Of a stretch of DNA of 7,030 bases, positions 1 to 5,940 are shown one piece after another (within the stretch, counting starts at the first letter, position 1; each line of letters opens with the position of its first letter). The notes below the pieces were generated by a model. It searched no databases, was not told the DNA's origin, and saw only the letters and a list, made by a program, of their open reading frames with translations. The DNA is taken from NCBI GenBank assembly GCA_017502065.1, contig JAFVVU010000317.1, positions 1 through 7,030 on the forward strand, read 5' to 3'. The position numbers were made by a program, and so were the translations under genes. This DNA is from Clostridia bacterium (GTDB taxonomy: Bacteria; Bacillota; Clostridia; RUG12999).

Positions 1-112
1 AAGCATAGGAGCAGACTATAAATACACAAAAGTTCCCGATGTGGCACACGATGTATGGAAAGTTGCATATACAAAAGAACTTCTTGAATGGCTCCTCAGT
101 AAAAAAAGATAA
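1..112 (+). CDS. C-terminal end of an alpha/beta-hydrolase (esterase / prolyl-oligopeptidase-like), 5' end outside window
   Basis: Only the last 36 codons are visible, read from base 2 and ending in TAA at 110-112. The residues include VPDVAHDVW followed by a stretch ending in LLEWLLSKKR. This pattern, a histidine two residues before Val-Trp and then a helix ending WLL-x-KR, is the usual tail of secreted or cytoplasmic esterases of the PHB-depolymerase / prolyl-oligopeptidase group. In that group the histidine (codon 47-49) completes the Ser-Asp-His triad. The serine and aspartate lie outside the window, so substrate and location cannot be judged. The stop codon overlaps the left arm of a terminator hairpin, so this is the last gene of its transcript. 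The family call rests on a short tail and is moderate. Confidence 0.6.
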   Translation, partial: SIGADYKYTKVPDVAHDVWKVAYTKELLEWLLSKKR

Positions 113-139
113 AGGCATCTTACGATGCCTTATTTTTTT
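112..139. terminator. Rho-independent terminator, possibly bidirectional
   Basis: An 8-bp perfect stem (112-119 with 124-131) closes a 4-nt loop and is followed on the + strand by A and seven T (132-139). It terminates the esterase-like gene and begins inside its stop codon. Read on the - strand, the same stem is followed by TATC and then seven T (complement of 101-107), so it may also end the converging UPF0371 transcript. Confidence 0.85.
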
Positions 140-142
140 CTG

Positions 143-241
143 TGGAACACAGCAAGGTTCCGGGGTGCCCGACCGCAATCTTTGATTGCGTTGACGGGTC
201 GGGTTCTTATTCCATTGTTGGGTTTTTAGCCTGGAACACAG
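143..241. repeat. 10-bp direct repeat TGGAACACAG flanking the 3' end of the UPF0371 gene
   Basis: The sequence TGGAACACAG occurs at 143-152 and again at 232-241. GGTTC follows the first copy after a few bases and overlaps the end of the second. The second copy lies inside the last codons of the UPF0371 gene and the first lies beyond its stop. The arrangement could be a small duplication around the gene end or chance. The first copy is also part of a small palindrome (CTGTG-GAA-CACAG, 140-152). Confidence 0.4.
168..203. other. GC-rich two-part hairpin downstream of UPF0371
   Basis: The outer arms CCCGACC (168-174) and GGTCGGG (197-203) enclose an inner hairpin GCAATC-TTT-GATTGC (175-189). A 7-nt bulge (190-196) lies on one side. 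The GC-rich arms stand out from the AT-rich surroundings. No T-run follows on either strand, so it is not a standard terminator by itself. On the - strand it sits in the 3' trailer of UPF0371, just before the 112-139 terminator. It may be a copy of a dispersed intergenic repeat or an mRNA 3'-end stabiliser. The fold is visible; the role is inference. Confidence 0.5.
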
Positions 242-1691
242 GTTCGCATGTAACGTTTATTCCGAGACGTTTGAACACCTTTTCGTCAATAGGCGAAAGT
301 ATTACCGAAGAGTGAAGCTCACATCCGCGAAGCTTAGAAAGCTGTTCCATAGCAAGCTCGGCGTTTGCATCGGTTGCCGCACAAATCGAAAGGGCAATAA
401 GAACTTCGTCGGTATGAAGTCTTGGGTTACGGTTGCCGAGATGGTCAGTTTTAAGATGTTGTATCGGTTCAATAATAATCGGTGAAATAAGGTGAACGCT
501 ATCGTCAATGCCGGCAAGCTCTTTTAAAGCATTTAAAAGAAGTGTTGCACATGCACCGAGCAGGTCGGATGTTCTTCCGGTTATAATTCGTCCGTCCGGA
601 AGTTCAATTGCCGCTGCCGGAGCATTTGTTTCAACCGATTTTTCAAGTGCCGGTTTTATAACTGCACGGTCATTTTCCGTAACTCCTGCTTTTTTCATAA
701 GCAGTTCGAGTTTATAGATAATATCTTCTTCAAAGGAAACCCCTTTACGCTCGTCGCAAAGGGCGGCATAATATCTGCGGAGTATTTCCTGACGTGATGC
801 GGCTTTTATAACCTCATCATCTATAATGCAGTTTCCTGCCATATTAACACCCATATCAGTGGGTGATTTATACGGACAAGTGCCAAGGATTTTTTCAAGC
901 ATAGCGTTAACAACAGGGAAAATCTCAACATCACGGTTGTAGTTAACAGTTGTTTTACCGTATGCATCTAGATGGAACGGGTCAATCATATTAACGTCGT
1001 TAAGGTCGGCTGTTGCCGCTTCGTATGCAAGGTTGACCGGATGTGTGAGGGGAATATTCCAGATAGGGAATGTTTCAAATTTTGCATATCCCGCCTGAAT
1101 ACCCATTTTATGTTCATGATAAAGCTGAGAAAGACAGGTTGCCATTTTACCGCTTCCGGGACCCGGCGCAGTAACAACAACAAGGTCTCTTGATGTTTCG
1201 ATATATTCGTTTTTGCCAAACCCTTCATCACTTACGATTTTGGAAATGTCGGAAGGATATCCTTCAATTGAATAATGGTGATAAACCTTTATTCCAAGTG
1301 TTTCAAGACGGCTCTGGAACGCGAGTGCCGAAGCCTGGTCATTGAAACGTGTCATAACAACACTGCCAACATAAAGACCTATTGAACGGAAACAGTCAAT
1401 GAGTCTGATAACGTCAAGGTCGTATGTAATACCAAGGTCGCCGCGAAGCTTATTTTTTTCAATGTCGGCGGTACTGATGGCAATAACAATTTCAACACGG
1501 TCTTTAAGCTGAAGAAGCATTTTGAGTTTACTGTCAGGCTGGACCCCGGGCAGTACTCTTGATGCATGAAAATCGTCAAAAAGCTTGCCGCCAAACTCAA
1601 GATAGAGTTTACCCCCAAACTGCTCAATACGATCCATAATGTGTTGAGACTGCAAATGCAGATATTTATCGTTATCAAATCCGATTGACAC
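207..1691 (-). CDS. UPF0371 / DUF1846 family protein
   Basis: The predicted protein has 494 residues and matches the UPF0371 (DUF1846) family along its whole length. It has the N-terminal IGFDNDKY and QSQHI segments, [22 protein letters not shown], then [12 protein letters not shown] at about residues 174-185, then [25 protein letters not shown]. The GPGSGK stretch resembles a phosphate-binding loop but lacks the canonical GxxxxGK[S/T] spacing. The family is widespread in Firmicutes and Actinobacteria and, as far as I know, has no established biochemical role; it is probably cytoplasmic, since no signal peptide or membrane segment is seen. The open frame extends to ATG 1724 (505 residues), but the GTG at 1691 is preferred. 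It has AGAAGG 9 nt upstream, gives VSIGFDN as the family's usual start, and the ATG lies 1-2 nt after the predicted transcription start with no ribosome binding site. The gene is monocistronic and divergent from the sulfhydrylase. Confidence 0.9.
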   Translation of the reverse strand: MSIGFDNDKYLHLQSQHIMDRIEQFGGKLYLEFGGKLFDDFHASRVLPGVQPDSKLKMLLQLKDRVEIVIAISTADIEKNKLRGDLGITYDLDVIRLIDCFRSIGLYVGSVVMTRFNDQASALAFQSRLETLGIKVYHHYSIEGYPSDISKIVSDEGFGKNEYIETSRDLVVVTAPGPGSGKMATCLSQLYHEHKMGIQAGYAKFETFPIWNIPLTHPVNLAYEAATADLNDVNMIDPFHLDAYGKTTVNYNRDVEIFPVVNAMLEKILGTCPYKSPTDMGVNMAGNCIIDDEVIKAASRQEILRRYYAALCDERKGVSFEEDIIYKLELLMKKAGVTENDRAVIKPALEKSVETNAPAAAIELPDGRIITGRTSDLLGACATLLLNALKELAGIDDSVHLISPIIIEPIQHLKTDHLGNRNPRLHTDEVLIALSICAATDANAELAMEQLSKLRGCELHSSVILSPIDEKVFKRLGINVTCEPVFQAKNPTME

Positions 1692-1700
1692 CGCTAGTGA

Positions 1701-1706
1701 CCTTCT
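1701..1706 (-). promoter_or_regulatory. Ribosome binding site that fixes the UPF0371 start at GTG 1691
   Basis: Read on the - strand, AAGAAGGTCA closely follows the anti-Shine-Dalgarno complement AAGGAGGTGA. The core AGAAGG ends 9 nt before GTG 1691. No comparable site precedes the upstream in-frame ATG at 1724, where the promoter -10 box sits instead. Confidence 0.75.
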
Positions 1707-1732
1707 TTCTTTAATAAGCTTCATACTATTCC

Positions 1733-1761
1733 ATTATACAACAAAATTTTACGGATTTCAA
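1733..1761 (-). promoter_or_regulatory. Sigma-A-type promoter for UPF0371
   Basis: TTGAAA (1761-1756) and a perfect TATAAT (1738-1733) are separated by exactly 17 nt on the - strand. The expected transcription start is near 1725-1726, giving a leader of about 35 nt to GTG 1691. It lies back-to-back with the sulfhydrylase promoter; the two -35 boxes are 38 bp apart. Confidence 0.85.
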
Positions 1762-1799
1762 GGGGAAGAACGATTTTTAATAAAATAATATAAACAACC

Positions 1800-1828
1800 T
1801 TGAAATTTATTGTAAAATGTGTTATACT
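1800..1828 (+). promoter_or_regulatory. Sigma-A-type promoter for the sulfhydrylase operon
   Basis: TTGAAA (1800-1805), a 17-nt spacer and TATACT (1823-1828) form a near-consensus promoter. The start point is expected at about 1834-1836, leaving a leader of about 35 nt. That is too short for an S-box or T-box. A 10-bp palindrome ACATATATGT (1830-1839) covers the expected start point and could be an operator, though it is AT-rich and may be chance. Confidence 0.85.
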
Positions 1829-1852
1829 TACATATATGTTAAACATACAGTG

Positions 1853-1858
1853 AAAGGA
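1853..1858 (+). promoter_or_regulatory. Ribosome binding site of the sulfhydrylase, long spacing
   Basis: AAAGGA lies 12 nt before ATG 1871, which is longer than usual. No closer site and no other in-frame ATG downstream of the promoter fits the family's N-terminus, so ATG 1871 is still the best start. Translation may be modest. Confidence 0.55.
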
Positions 1859-1870
1859 CTGAACCTCGTT

Positions 1871-3154
1871 ATGGGAACAAGAGTTGAAACAAAATGTATT
1901 CATGAAGGCTGGAAACCTGCTAAAGGGGAACCAAGACAGCTGCCGATTTATCAAAGTACAACATTTAAATATGATACAAGTGATGAAATGGGTAAGCTTT
2001 TTGATCTGGAAGCATCCGGCTATTTTTATACAAGACTGCAGAATCCTACAAACGACAGTGTTGCAGAAAAAATCTGTGCACTTGAAGGCGGTGTGGCAGC
2101 AATGCTCACATCCTCCGGACAGGCAGCTAACTTCTATGCGATTTTCAATATCTGTGAATCGGGAGATCATTTTATTGCTTCATCGGCAATTTACGGAGGT
2201 ACATATAACCTGTTTTCAGTAACAATGAAAAAAATGGGTATTGAATGTACATTTGTTGACCAGTCGCTTCCTGAAGAAGAGCTTGCAAAATATTTCAAAC
2301 CTAACACAAAAGCTGTTTTCGGTGAAACAATCACAAACCCGACAGTTACAATATTTGATTTTGAAAAATTTGCTCGTCTTGCGCATTCGCACGGGGTGCC
2401 GCTTATTGTTGATAACACGTTTGCAACACCGATAAACTGCAGACCGTTTGAATGGGGAGCAGATATTGTAACACATTCAACAACAAAATATATGGATGGT
2501 CAGGGTGTTGGCGTTGGCGGCGCAATTATAGACAGCGGTAACTTTGACTGGATGAAATATGCCGACAAATTCCCGGGACTTACAACTCCTGATGAATCAT
2601 ATCACGGCATTACATATGCTGAAAGATTCGGCAAAGGTGCATATATAACAAAAGCAACAGCACAGCTTATGAGAGACTTAGGCTCAATTCAGTCACCGCA
2701 GAACGCGTTCTATCTTAATCTCGGACTTGAAACACTTCACGTAAGAATGGACAGACATTGTTCAAATGCTCTTGCAGTGGCAAAATACCTTAAAAATCAC
2801 GAAAAGATTGCATGGGTGCACTATGCAGGTCTTGAAGATGATGAATATTATGAACTTGCACAGAAATATATGCCGAAAGGAACCTGCGGCGTGCTTGCAT
2901 TTGCAGTAAAAGGCGGAAGAGAAGCTTCTATCAAATTTATGGACAGCCTTAAATTTGCAAATATCGTAACTCACGTTGCGGATGCAAAAACATGTCTGCT
3001 TCATCCGGCAAGCCATACTCACAGACAGCTTACTGAACAGCAGCTTATTGAAGCAGGCGTTGCTCCGGACCTTATCAGGCTTTCTGTAGGTATAGAAAAC
3101 GTTGATGACATTATTGAAGATCTTGAGCAGGCACTTGCGCTCATAACATTATGA
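1871..3154 (+). CDS. metY: O-acetylhomoserine sulfhydrylase (O-acetylhomoserine aminocarboxypropyltransferase)
   Basis: This PLP enzyme of the Cys/Met-metabolism family (EC 2.5.1.49) joins sulfide to O-acetylhomoserine to give homocysteine and acetate, the direct sulfhydrylation route to methionine. The 427 residues match the family's usual length. Visible hallmarks are ETKCIHEGW near the start, LPIYQSTTFKYD, FYTRLQNPT (phosphate-binding Tyr/Arg about 53-55), SSGQAA, the PLP aspartate in IVDNTFATP (D181), the Schiff-base lysine in HSTTKYMDG (K206), and the C-terminal LLHPASHTHRQLT and RLSVGIE. The frame is open upstream to ATG 1817, but that codon lies within the promoter, so ATG 1871 is chosen. 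It is cytoplasmic and probably a tetramer, as usual for the family. It forms an operon with the ABM gene 15 bp downstream. Leucine codons are almost all CTN (2 of 34 TTA/TTG), typical of the rest of the window except the kinase. Related O-acetylserine or cystathionine enzymes are less likely given this motif set. Confidence 0.95.
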   Translation: MGTRVETKCIHEGWKPAKGEPRQLPIYQSTTFKYDTSDEMGKLFDLEASGYFYTRLQNPTNDSVAEKICALEGGVAAMLTSSGQAANFYAIFNICESGDHFIASSAIYGGTYNLFSVTMKKMGIECTFVDQSLPEEELAKYFKPNTKAVFGETITNPTVTIFDFEKFARLAHSHGVPLIVDNTFATPINCRPFEWGADIVTHSTTKYMDGQGVGVGGAIIDSGNFDWMKYADKFPGLTTPDESYHGITYAERFGKGAYITKATAQLMRDLGSIQSPQNAFYLNLGLETLHVRMDRHCSNALAVAKYLKNHEKIAWVHYAGLEDDEYYELAQKYMPKGTCGVLAFAVKGGREASIKFMDSLKFANIVTHVADAKTCLLHPASHTHRQLTEQQLIEAGVAPDLIRLSVGIENVDDIIEDLEQALALITL

Positions 3155-3169
3155 TCGGAGGATAAACAT

Positions 3170-3457
3170 ATGTATTCAATTTATGTAATATTCAAATGCT
3201 TGCCGGGTAAAAGGGAAGAATATATAAATAAAATAAATGCAGAAGGAATTGCTGATGCAGTAAGAGCTGAAGACGGCTGCATCTGCTACAACTATTATTT
3301 TTCCGAAAAAGATGAAAATGAAATCCTGCTTATTGAAAAATGGGAAACCAAAAATCATCAGCAGGTACATCTTGATCAGCCACATATGGTACGCCTTCGT
3401 GAGTTTAAAGGCGATTATGTTGAATCAACAACACTGGGTGAATTTGAAATTAAATAA
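3170..3457 (+). CDS. Small ABM-domain (antibiotic biosynthesis monooxygenase-like) protein
   Basis: This 95-residue protein has the layout of the ABM / YgiN-like dimeric ferredoxin-like fold. It starts with the strand YSIYVIFKCLPGKREEYI, continues with the central EDGCICYNYYFSEKDE and LLIEKWETKNHQQVHLDQPHM, and ends in a final beta strand. The Glu-Lys-Trp followed by a helix with His is typical of the family. Members include quinol monooxygenases and heme-degrading enzymes, but many are uncharacterised, so the substrate is unknown. GGAGG (3157-3161) lies 8 nt before the ATG. The 15-bp gap from the sulfhydrylase stop indicates co-transcription and possible co-translation. A role linked to sulfur or redox metabolism is suggested only by this neighbour. 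No signal peptide is seen. Confidence 0.8.
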   Translation: MYSIYVIFKCLPGKREEYINKINAEGIADAVRAEDGCICYNYYFSEKDENEILLIEKWETKNHQQVHLDQPHMVRLREFKGDYVESTTLGEFEIK

Positions 3458-3467
3458 TATTAACGGA

Positions 3468-3502
3468 TAACAACACAAGCAGATATATTGCTTGTGTTGT
3501 TA
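3468..3502 (+). other. Perfect 14-bp hairpin between the ABM and PHP genes
   Basis: TAACAACACAAGCA (3468-3481) pairs without mismatch with 3489-3502 around a 7-nt loop (GATATAT). It begins 11 bp after the ABM stop codon and ends 20 bp before the next start. It is not followed by a T-run (CATTCTGG comes next), so intrinsic termination would be weak at best. It may be an attenuating or RNA-processing hairpin that lets some transcript continue into the PHP gene, or a transcript end that uses other factors. Confidence 0.65.
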
Positions 3503-3522
3503 CATTCTGGAAAGAGGAAAAA

Positions 3523-4320
3523 ATGCTTGCAAATTTTCATACTCATACAACTTTTTGCGACGGGAAAAACACTCCTGAAGAAATCGTTCTTTGTGCAATA
3601 GAAAACGGATTTGATGCGATTGGCTTTTCGGGTCATGTTAACACACCGTTTGACCTTAGTTACTGTATGCAGGATACAGCAGGGTATGTTGCGGAAATAA
3701 AGAGGCTTAAAGAAAAGTATAAAGGCAAACTGAATATTTATCTCGGAATAGAGGAAGATATGTATGCACTTGTAAACAGACAGGATTATGATTATATAAT
3801 CGGATCAAAACATTATTTGTTTAACGGTGCAAAATATTTTTCAATTGATTCAAGCTGTGATACTCTGCAAGAATGTCTTGATCTTTTTGAAGGGAACGCG
3901 CTTGCTCTTGCAAAAAATTATTATGAAACTTTCTGCAACTATATCCTGAAAAGAAAACCGGATATAGTAGGACATTTTGATCTTATAACAAAATTTGAAG
4001 AAACGGGGACGCAGTGGTTTTTAAACAATGCAGACTATATGAACCTTGCGGAACGGTATATTTCAGAAGTAGCGGATAAAGCAATTTTTGAAATAAATAC
4101 GGGAGCAATGGCAAGAGGAATAAGAAAAACGCCATATCCAAGTACAAACTTGATATATGTACTTAAAAAGTATAATGGGAAAGTAATACTTTCGTCTGAC
4201 TCTCATAGTGCTGAAACATTAAGCTTCTGCTTTGAAGAAACAAAAAAACTACTGCGTGATATTGGATTCGACAGCATTTATGAGTTTGATAAAAGAATGT
4301 TTAAAAAGAGGGTTCTCTAA
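3523..4320 (+). CDS. Histidinol-phosphatase-like protein of the PHP family (HisJ/HisK type)
   Basis: The 265-residue protein carries the full set of PHP metal-binding motifs. These are HTHTTFCDG (H6, H8, D13), GFSGH (H38), GIEED (E77), GSKHYL (H97), VGHFDLI (H151), INTG (N192) and SSDSH (D226, H228). They match the HisJ-type histidinol phosphatases of Firmicutes (EC 3.1.3.15), which remove phosphate from histidinol phosphate in histidine synthesis using a trinuclear metal centre in the cytoplasm. Length is typical. No other his gene is present here, so a different phosphoester substrate remains possible. AGAGG (3513-3517) lies 5 nt before the ATG. The next gene follows 41 bp downstream with no terminator or clear promoter between, which suggests co-transcription. 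No promoter of its own is evident in 3458-3522, so it may depend on readthrough from the sulfhydrylase operon. Confidence 0.85.
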   Translation: MLANFHTHTTFCDGKNTPEEIVLCAIENGFDAIGFSGHVNTPFDLSYCMQDTAGYVAEIKRLKEKYKGKLNIYLGIEEDMYALVNRQDYDYIIGSKHYLFNGAKYFSIDSSCDTLQECLDLFEGNALALAKNYYETFCNYILKRKPDIVGHFDLITKFEETGTQWFLNNADYMNLAERYISEVADKAIFEINTGAMARGIRKTPYPSTNLIYVLKKYNGKVILSSDSHSAETLSFCFEETKKLLRDIGFDSIYEFDKRMFKKRVL

Positions 4321-4361
4321 AAATCCTTAACTTAGTATTTAAAACATAAGGGGAACTTTTT

Positions 4362-5861
4362 ATGCAGAAAAAATATTTTTTGGGGTTGGATCAGGGAACA
4401 ACAGGAACCACGGCATTACTGTTTGATGAAAAGTGGAATCAGGTATCTGTAGGATATCAGGAAATAACACAGTTTTATCCGAACCCCGGTCTGGTAGAAC
4501 ATAACGGAGAGGAGCTTGTTGAGTCACTATTAAAAGCTACTGAACAAGCTTTGAAGAATATAAATGCAAACGCAAATGAAATTAAATGTATTGGGCTTGA
4601 CAATCAGGGGGAAACAATAATTTTATGGGATAAAAAAACAGGGAAACCTGTATACCCTGCTATTGTATGGCAAGACCGACGTACTGCTGCAGAAGTGGAT
4701 GAATTGAATAAAACCCATGCAGAATTGTTTTATAGTCGTACAGGGCTTAAGCTTGATTCGTTTTTTGGCGCTACAAAAATCAGGTGGGTATTAAAAAACA
4801 TACCGGAAACAAAGGAACTTTTAAAACAACACCGATTGGCAGCAGGTACACTTGATACATGGTTCATCTGGAAACTAACCGGTGGAAAAGAGTTTGTTAC
4901 CGATTGTGTAACCGCCGGCAGAACGTGTCTGATGAATGTTGATAAATTGTGCTGGGATAAGGAAATACTTGATTTGTTGGAAATCCCGATTGAAATACTA
5001 CCGGAAATCCGTGAAAATGCTACACTTTTCGGAACAACAGAGCCGGATGATTTTTTGGGAGCGGCAATACCGATAACAGGTAGTATTGTTGATCAGCAGG
5101 CTGCACTTCTCGGTCAGGGATGTAATAAGTACGGCGACATAAAAACAACCTATGGAACTGGATCATTTATGCTTATGAACACAGGTGAAACAAGGCAAAA
5201 AAGTGATGCAGGATTATTGTCAACATTGGCTTTGGTACATAACGGAAAACCAAGTTATGCATTAGATGGCGGAATTTATATTGCCGGCGCAGCAGTTAAC
5301 TGGTTGAAAAACGGACTGAAAATAATTGAAACCGCACAACAGGCCGATGAACTCGCAAGATCTGTTAAAGATAATGGGGGAGTATATTTTGTGACGGCTT
5401 TTTCAGGACTTGCTGCACCTTATTGGGACTCATATGCACGCGGAACAATGGTTGGTATTACCGGTGGCTGTACAAAGGCTCATATTGCACGTGCAACGTT
5501 AGAAGCAACGGCATATCAGGTCAAGGATATATTTGATATTATAAGTTCTGATTCAAAAACATCAATTCAAAGCATGCGTGCAGACGGTGGTAGCACAGCA
5601 AGTAAATTTCTGATGCAGTTTCAGGCTGATTTACTGGGTATTCCGGTTGAAATTCCTGTGATTTCAGAAACTACAGGACTTGGCGCTGCTTTTCTGGCGG
5701 CATTGGGTATAGGAGAAATATCATCTTTGGAAGAAATGTCAAAATTATGGAAAAGAAAAGCTGTTTATGAACCCAGGATGAGTGAAGATGAAAGAATGTT
5801 TTTGATTGATAGCTGGCACCGCGCTGTTGAAAGAGCAAAAAGATGGGCAATTGATGAATAA
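4362..5861 (+). CDS. FGGY-family carbohydrate kinase, glycerol-kinase-like with altered substrate pocket
   Basis: At 499 residues this matches glycerol kinase in length and in nearly gap-free alignment. It has the phosphate-1 motif LDQGTTGTTALLFDE (9-23), PGLVEHNGEE, IVWQDRRT (W103), LDTWFIWKLTGG, VDQQAALLGQG with the catalytic Asp (D244), TYGTGSFMLMNTG (F269), the ADP-site ALDGGIYIAGAAVNWL and RADGGSTASKFLMQFQADLLG. The family transfers ATP gamma-phosphate to a polyol or sugar. The E. coli GlpK glycerol ligands Arg83 and Tyr135 are replaced here by Gly83 (NQGET) and Phe134, while Glu84 and Asp244 remain. The E. coli fructose-bisphosphate loop arginine (236) and the Gram-positive HPr-phosphorylated histidine (YHFYG-type segment, here DDFLG at 229-233) are also absent. 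A substrate other than glycerol is therefore plausible, so no gene symbol is given. AAGGGGA (4348-4354) lies 7 nt before the ATG. No glpF or glpD is nearby. Leucine codons lean to TTA/TTG, unlike its neighbours. Confidence 0.88.
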   Translation: MQKKYFLGLDQGTTGTTALLFDEKWNQVSVGYQEITQFYPNPGLVEHNGEELVESLLKATEQALKNINANANEIKCIGLDNQGETIILWDKKTGKPVYPAIVWQDRRTAAEVDELNKTHAELFYSRTGLKLDSFFGATKIRWVLKNIPETKELLKQHRLAAGTLDTWFIWKLTGGKEFVTDCVTAGRTCLMNVDKLCWDKEILDLLEIPIEILPEIRENATLFGTTEPDDFLGAAIPITGSIVDQQAALLGQGCNKYGDIKTTYGTGSFMLMNTGETRQKSDAGLLSTLALVHNGKPSYALDGGIYIAGAAVNWLKNGLKIIETAQQADELARSVKDNGGVYFVTAFSGLAAPYWDSYARGTMVGITGGCTKAHIARATLEATAYQVKDIFDIISSDSKTSIQSMRADGGSTASKFLMQFQADLLGIPVEIPVISETTGLGAAFLAALGIGEISSLEEMSKLWKRKAVYEPRMSEDERMFLIDSWHRAVERAKRWAIDE

Positions 5862-5863
5862 AT

Positions 5864-5897
5864 AAAATGAGTCCGGTATTGTACCGGACTCATTTTT
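5864..5897. terminator. Bidirectional Rho-independent terminator between the kinase and nagB
   Basis: A 13-bp GC-containing stem (AATGAGTCCGGTA, 5866-5878, with 5882-5894) closes a 3-nt loop and extends with A:T pairs. On the + strand it ends in TTTTT; on the - strand the stem runs into TTTTATTT. It therefore terminates the kinase transcript and, 47 bp past the nagB stop, the converging nagB transcript. Confidence 0.93.
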
Positions 5898-5940
5898 AAT
5901 TAAATCAATATTCACGTCTTGAACAGGTTGGTTTCCAAAT

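Noticed and set aside
1817..1870. 18-codon N-terminal extension of the sulfhydrylase starting at ATG 1817
   Set aside because: It overlaps the -10 box (1823-1828), lies upstream of the expected transcription start, has no ribosome binding site, and the family normally starts near MGTRVETKC.
1830..1870. SAM riboswitch or T-box in the leader of the sulfhydrylase
   Set aside because: The leader is about 35 nt, far too short for either element, and no T-box sequence or S-box core was seen anywhere in 1725-1870.
1721..2170. 149-codon - strand open frame opposite the sulfhydrylase start
   Set aside because: It has a cysteine- and phenylalanine-rich composition typical of the reverse strand of a real gene, matches no family I recognise, and is fully overlapped by the well-supported sulfhydrylase gene.
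3458..3522. Standard Rho-independent terminator after the ABM gene
   Set aside because: The stem is perfect but is followed by CATTCTGG rather than a T-run, so it was recorded as a hairpin of unknown role.
4321..4361. Possible promoter for the kinase (TTCTCT, 17 nt, TATTTA)
   Set aside because: The -10 matches only half of the consensus and the -35 is poor. Other promoters in this window are near-perfect, so a weak match here is not convincing.
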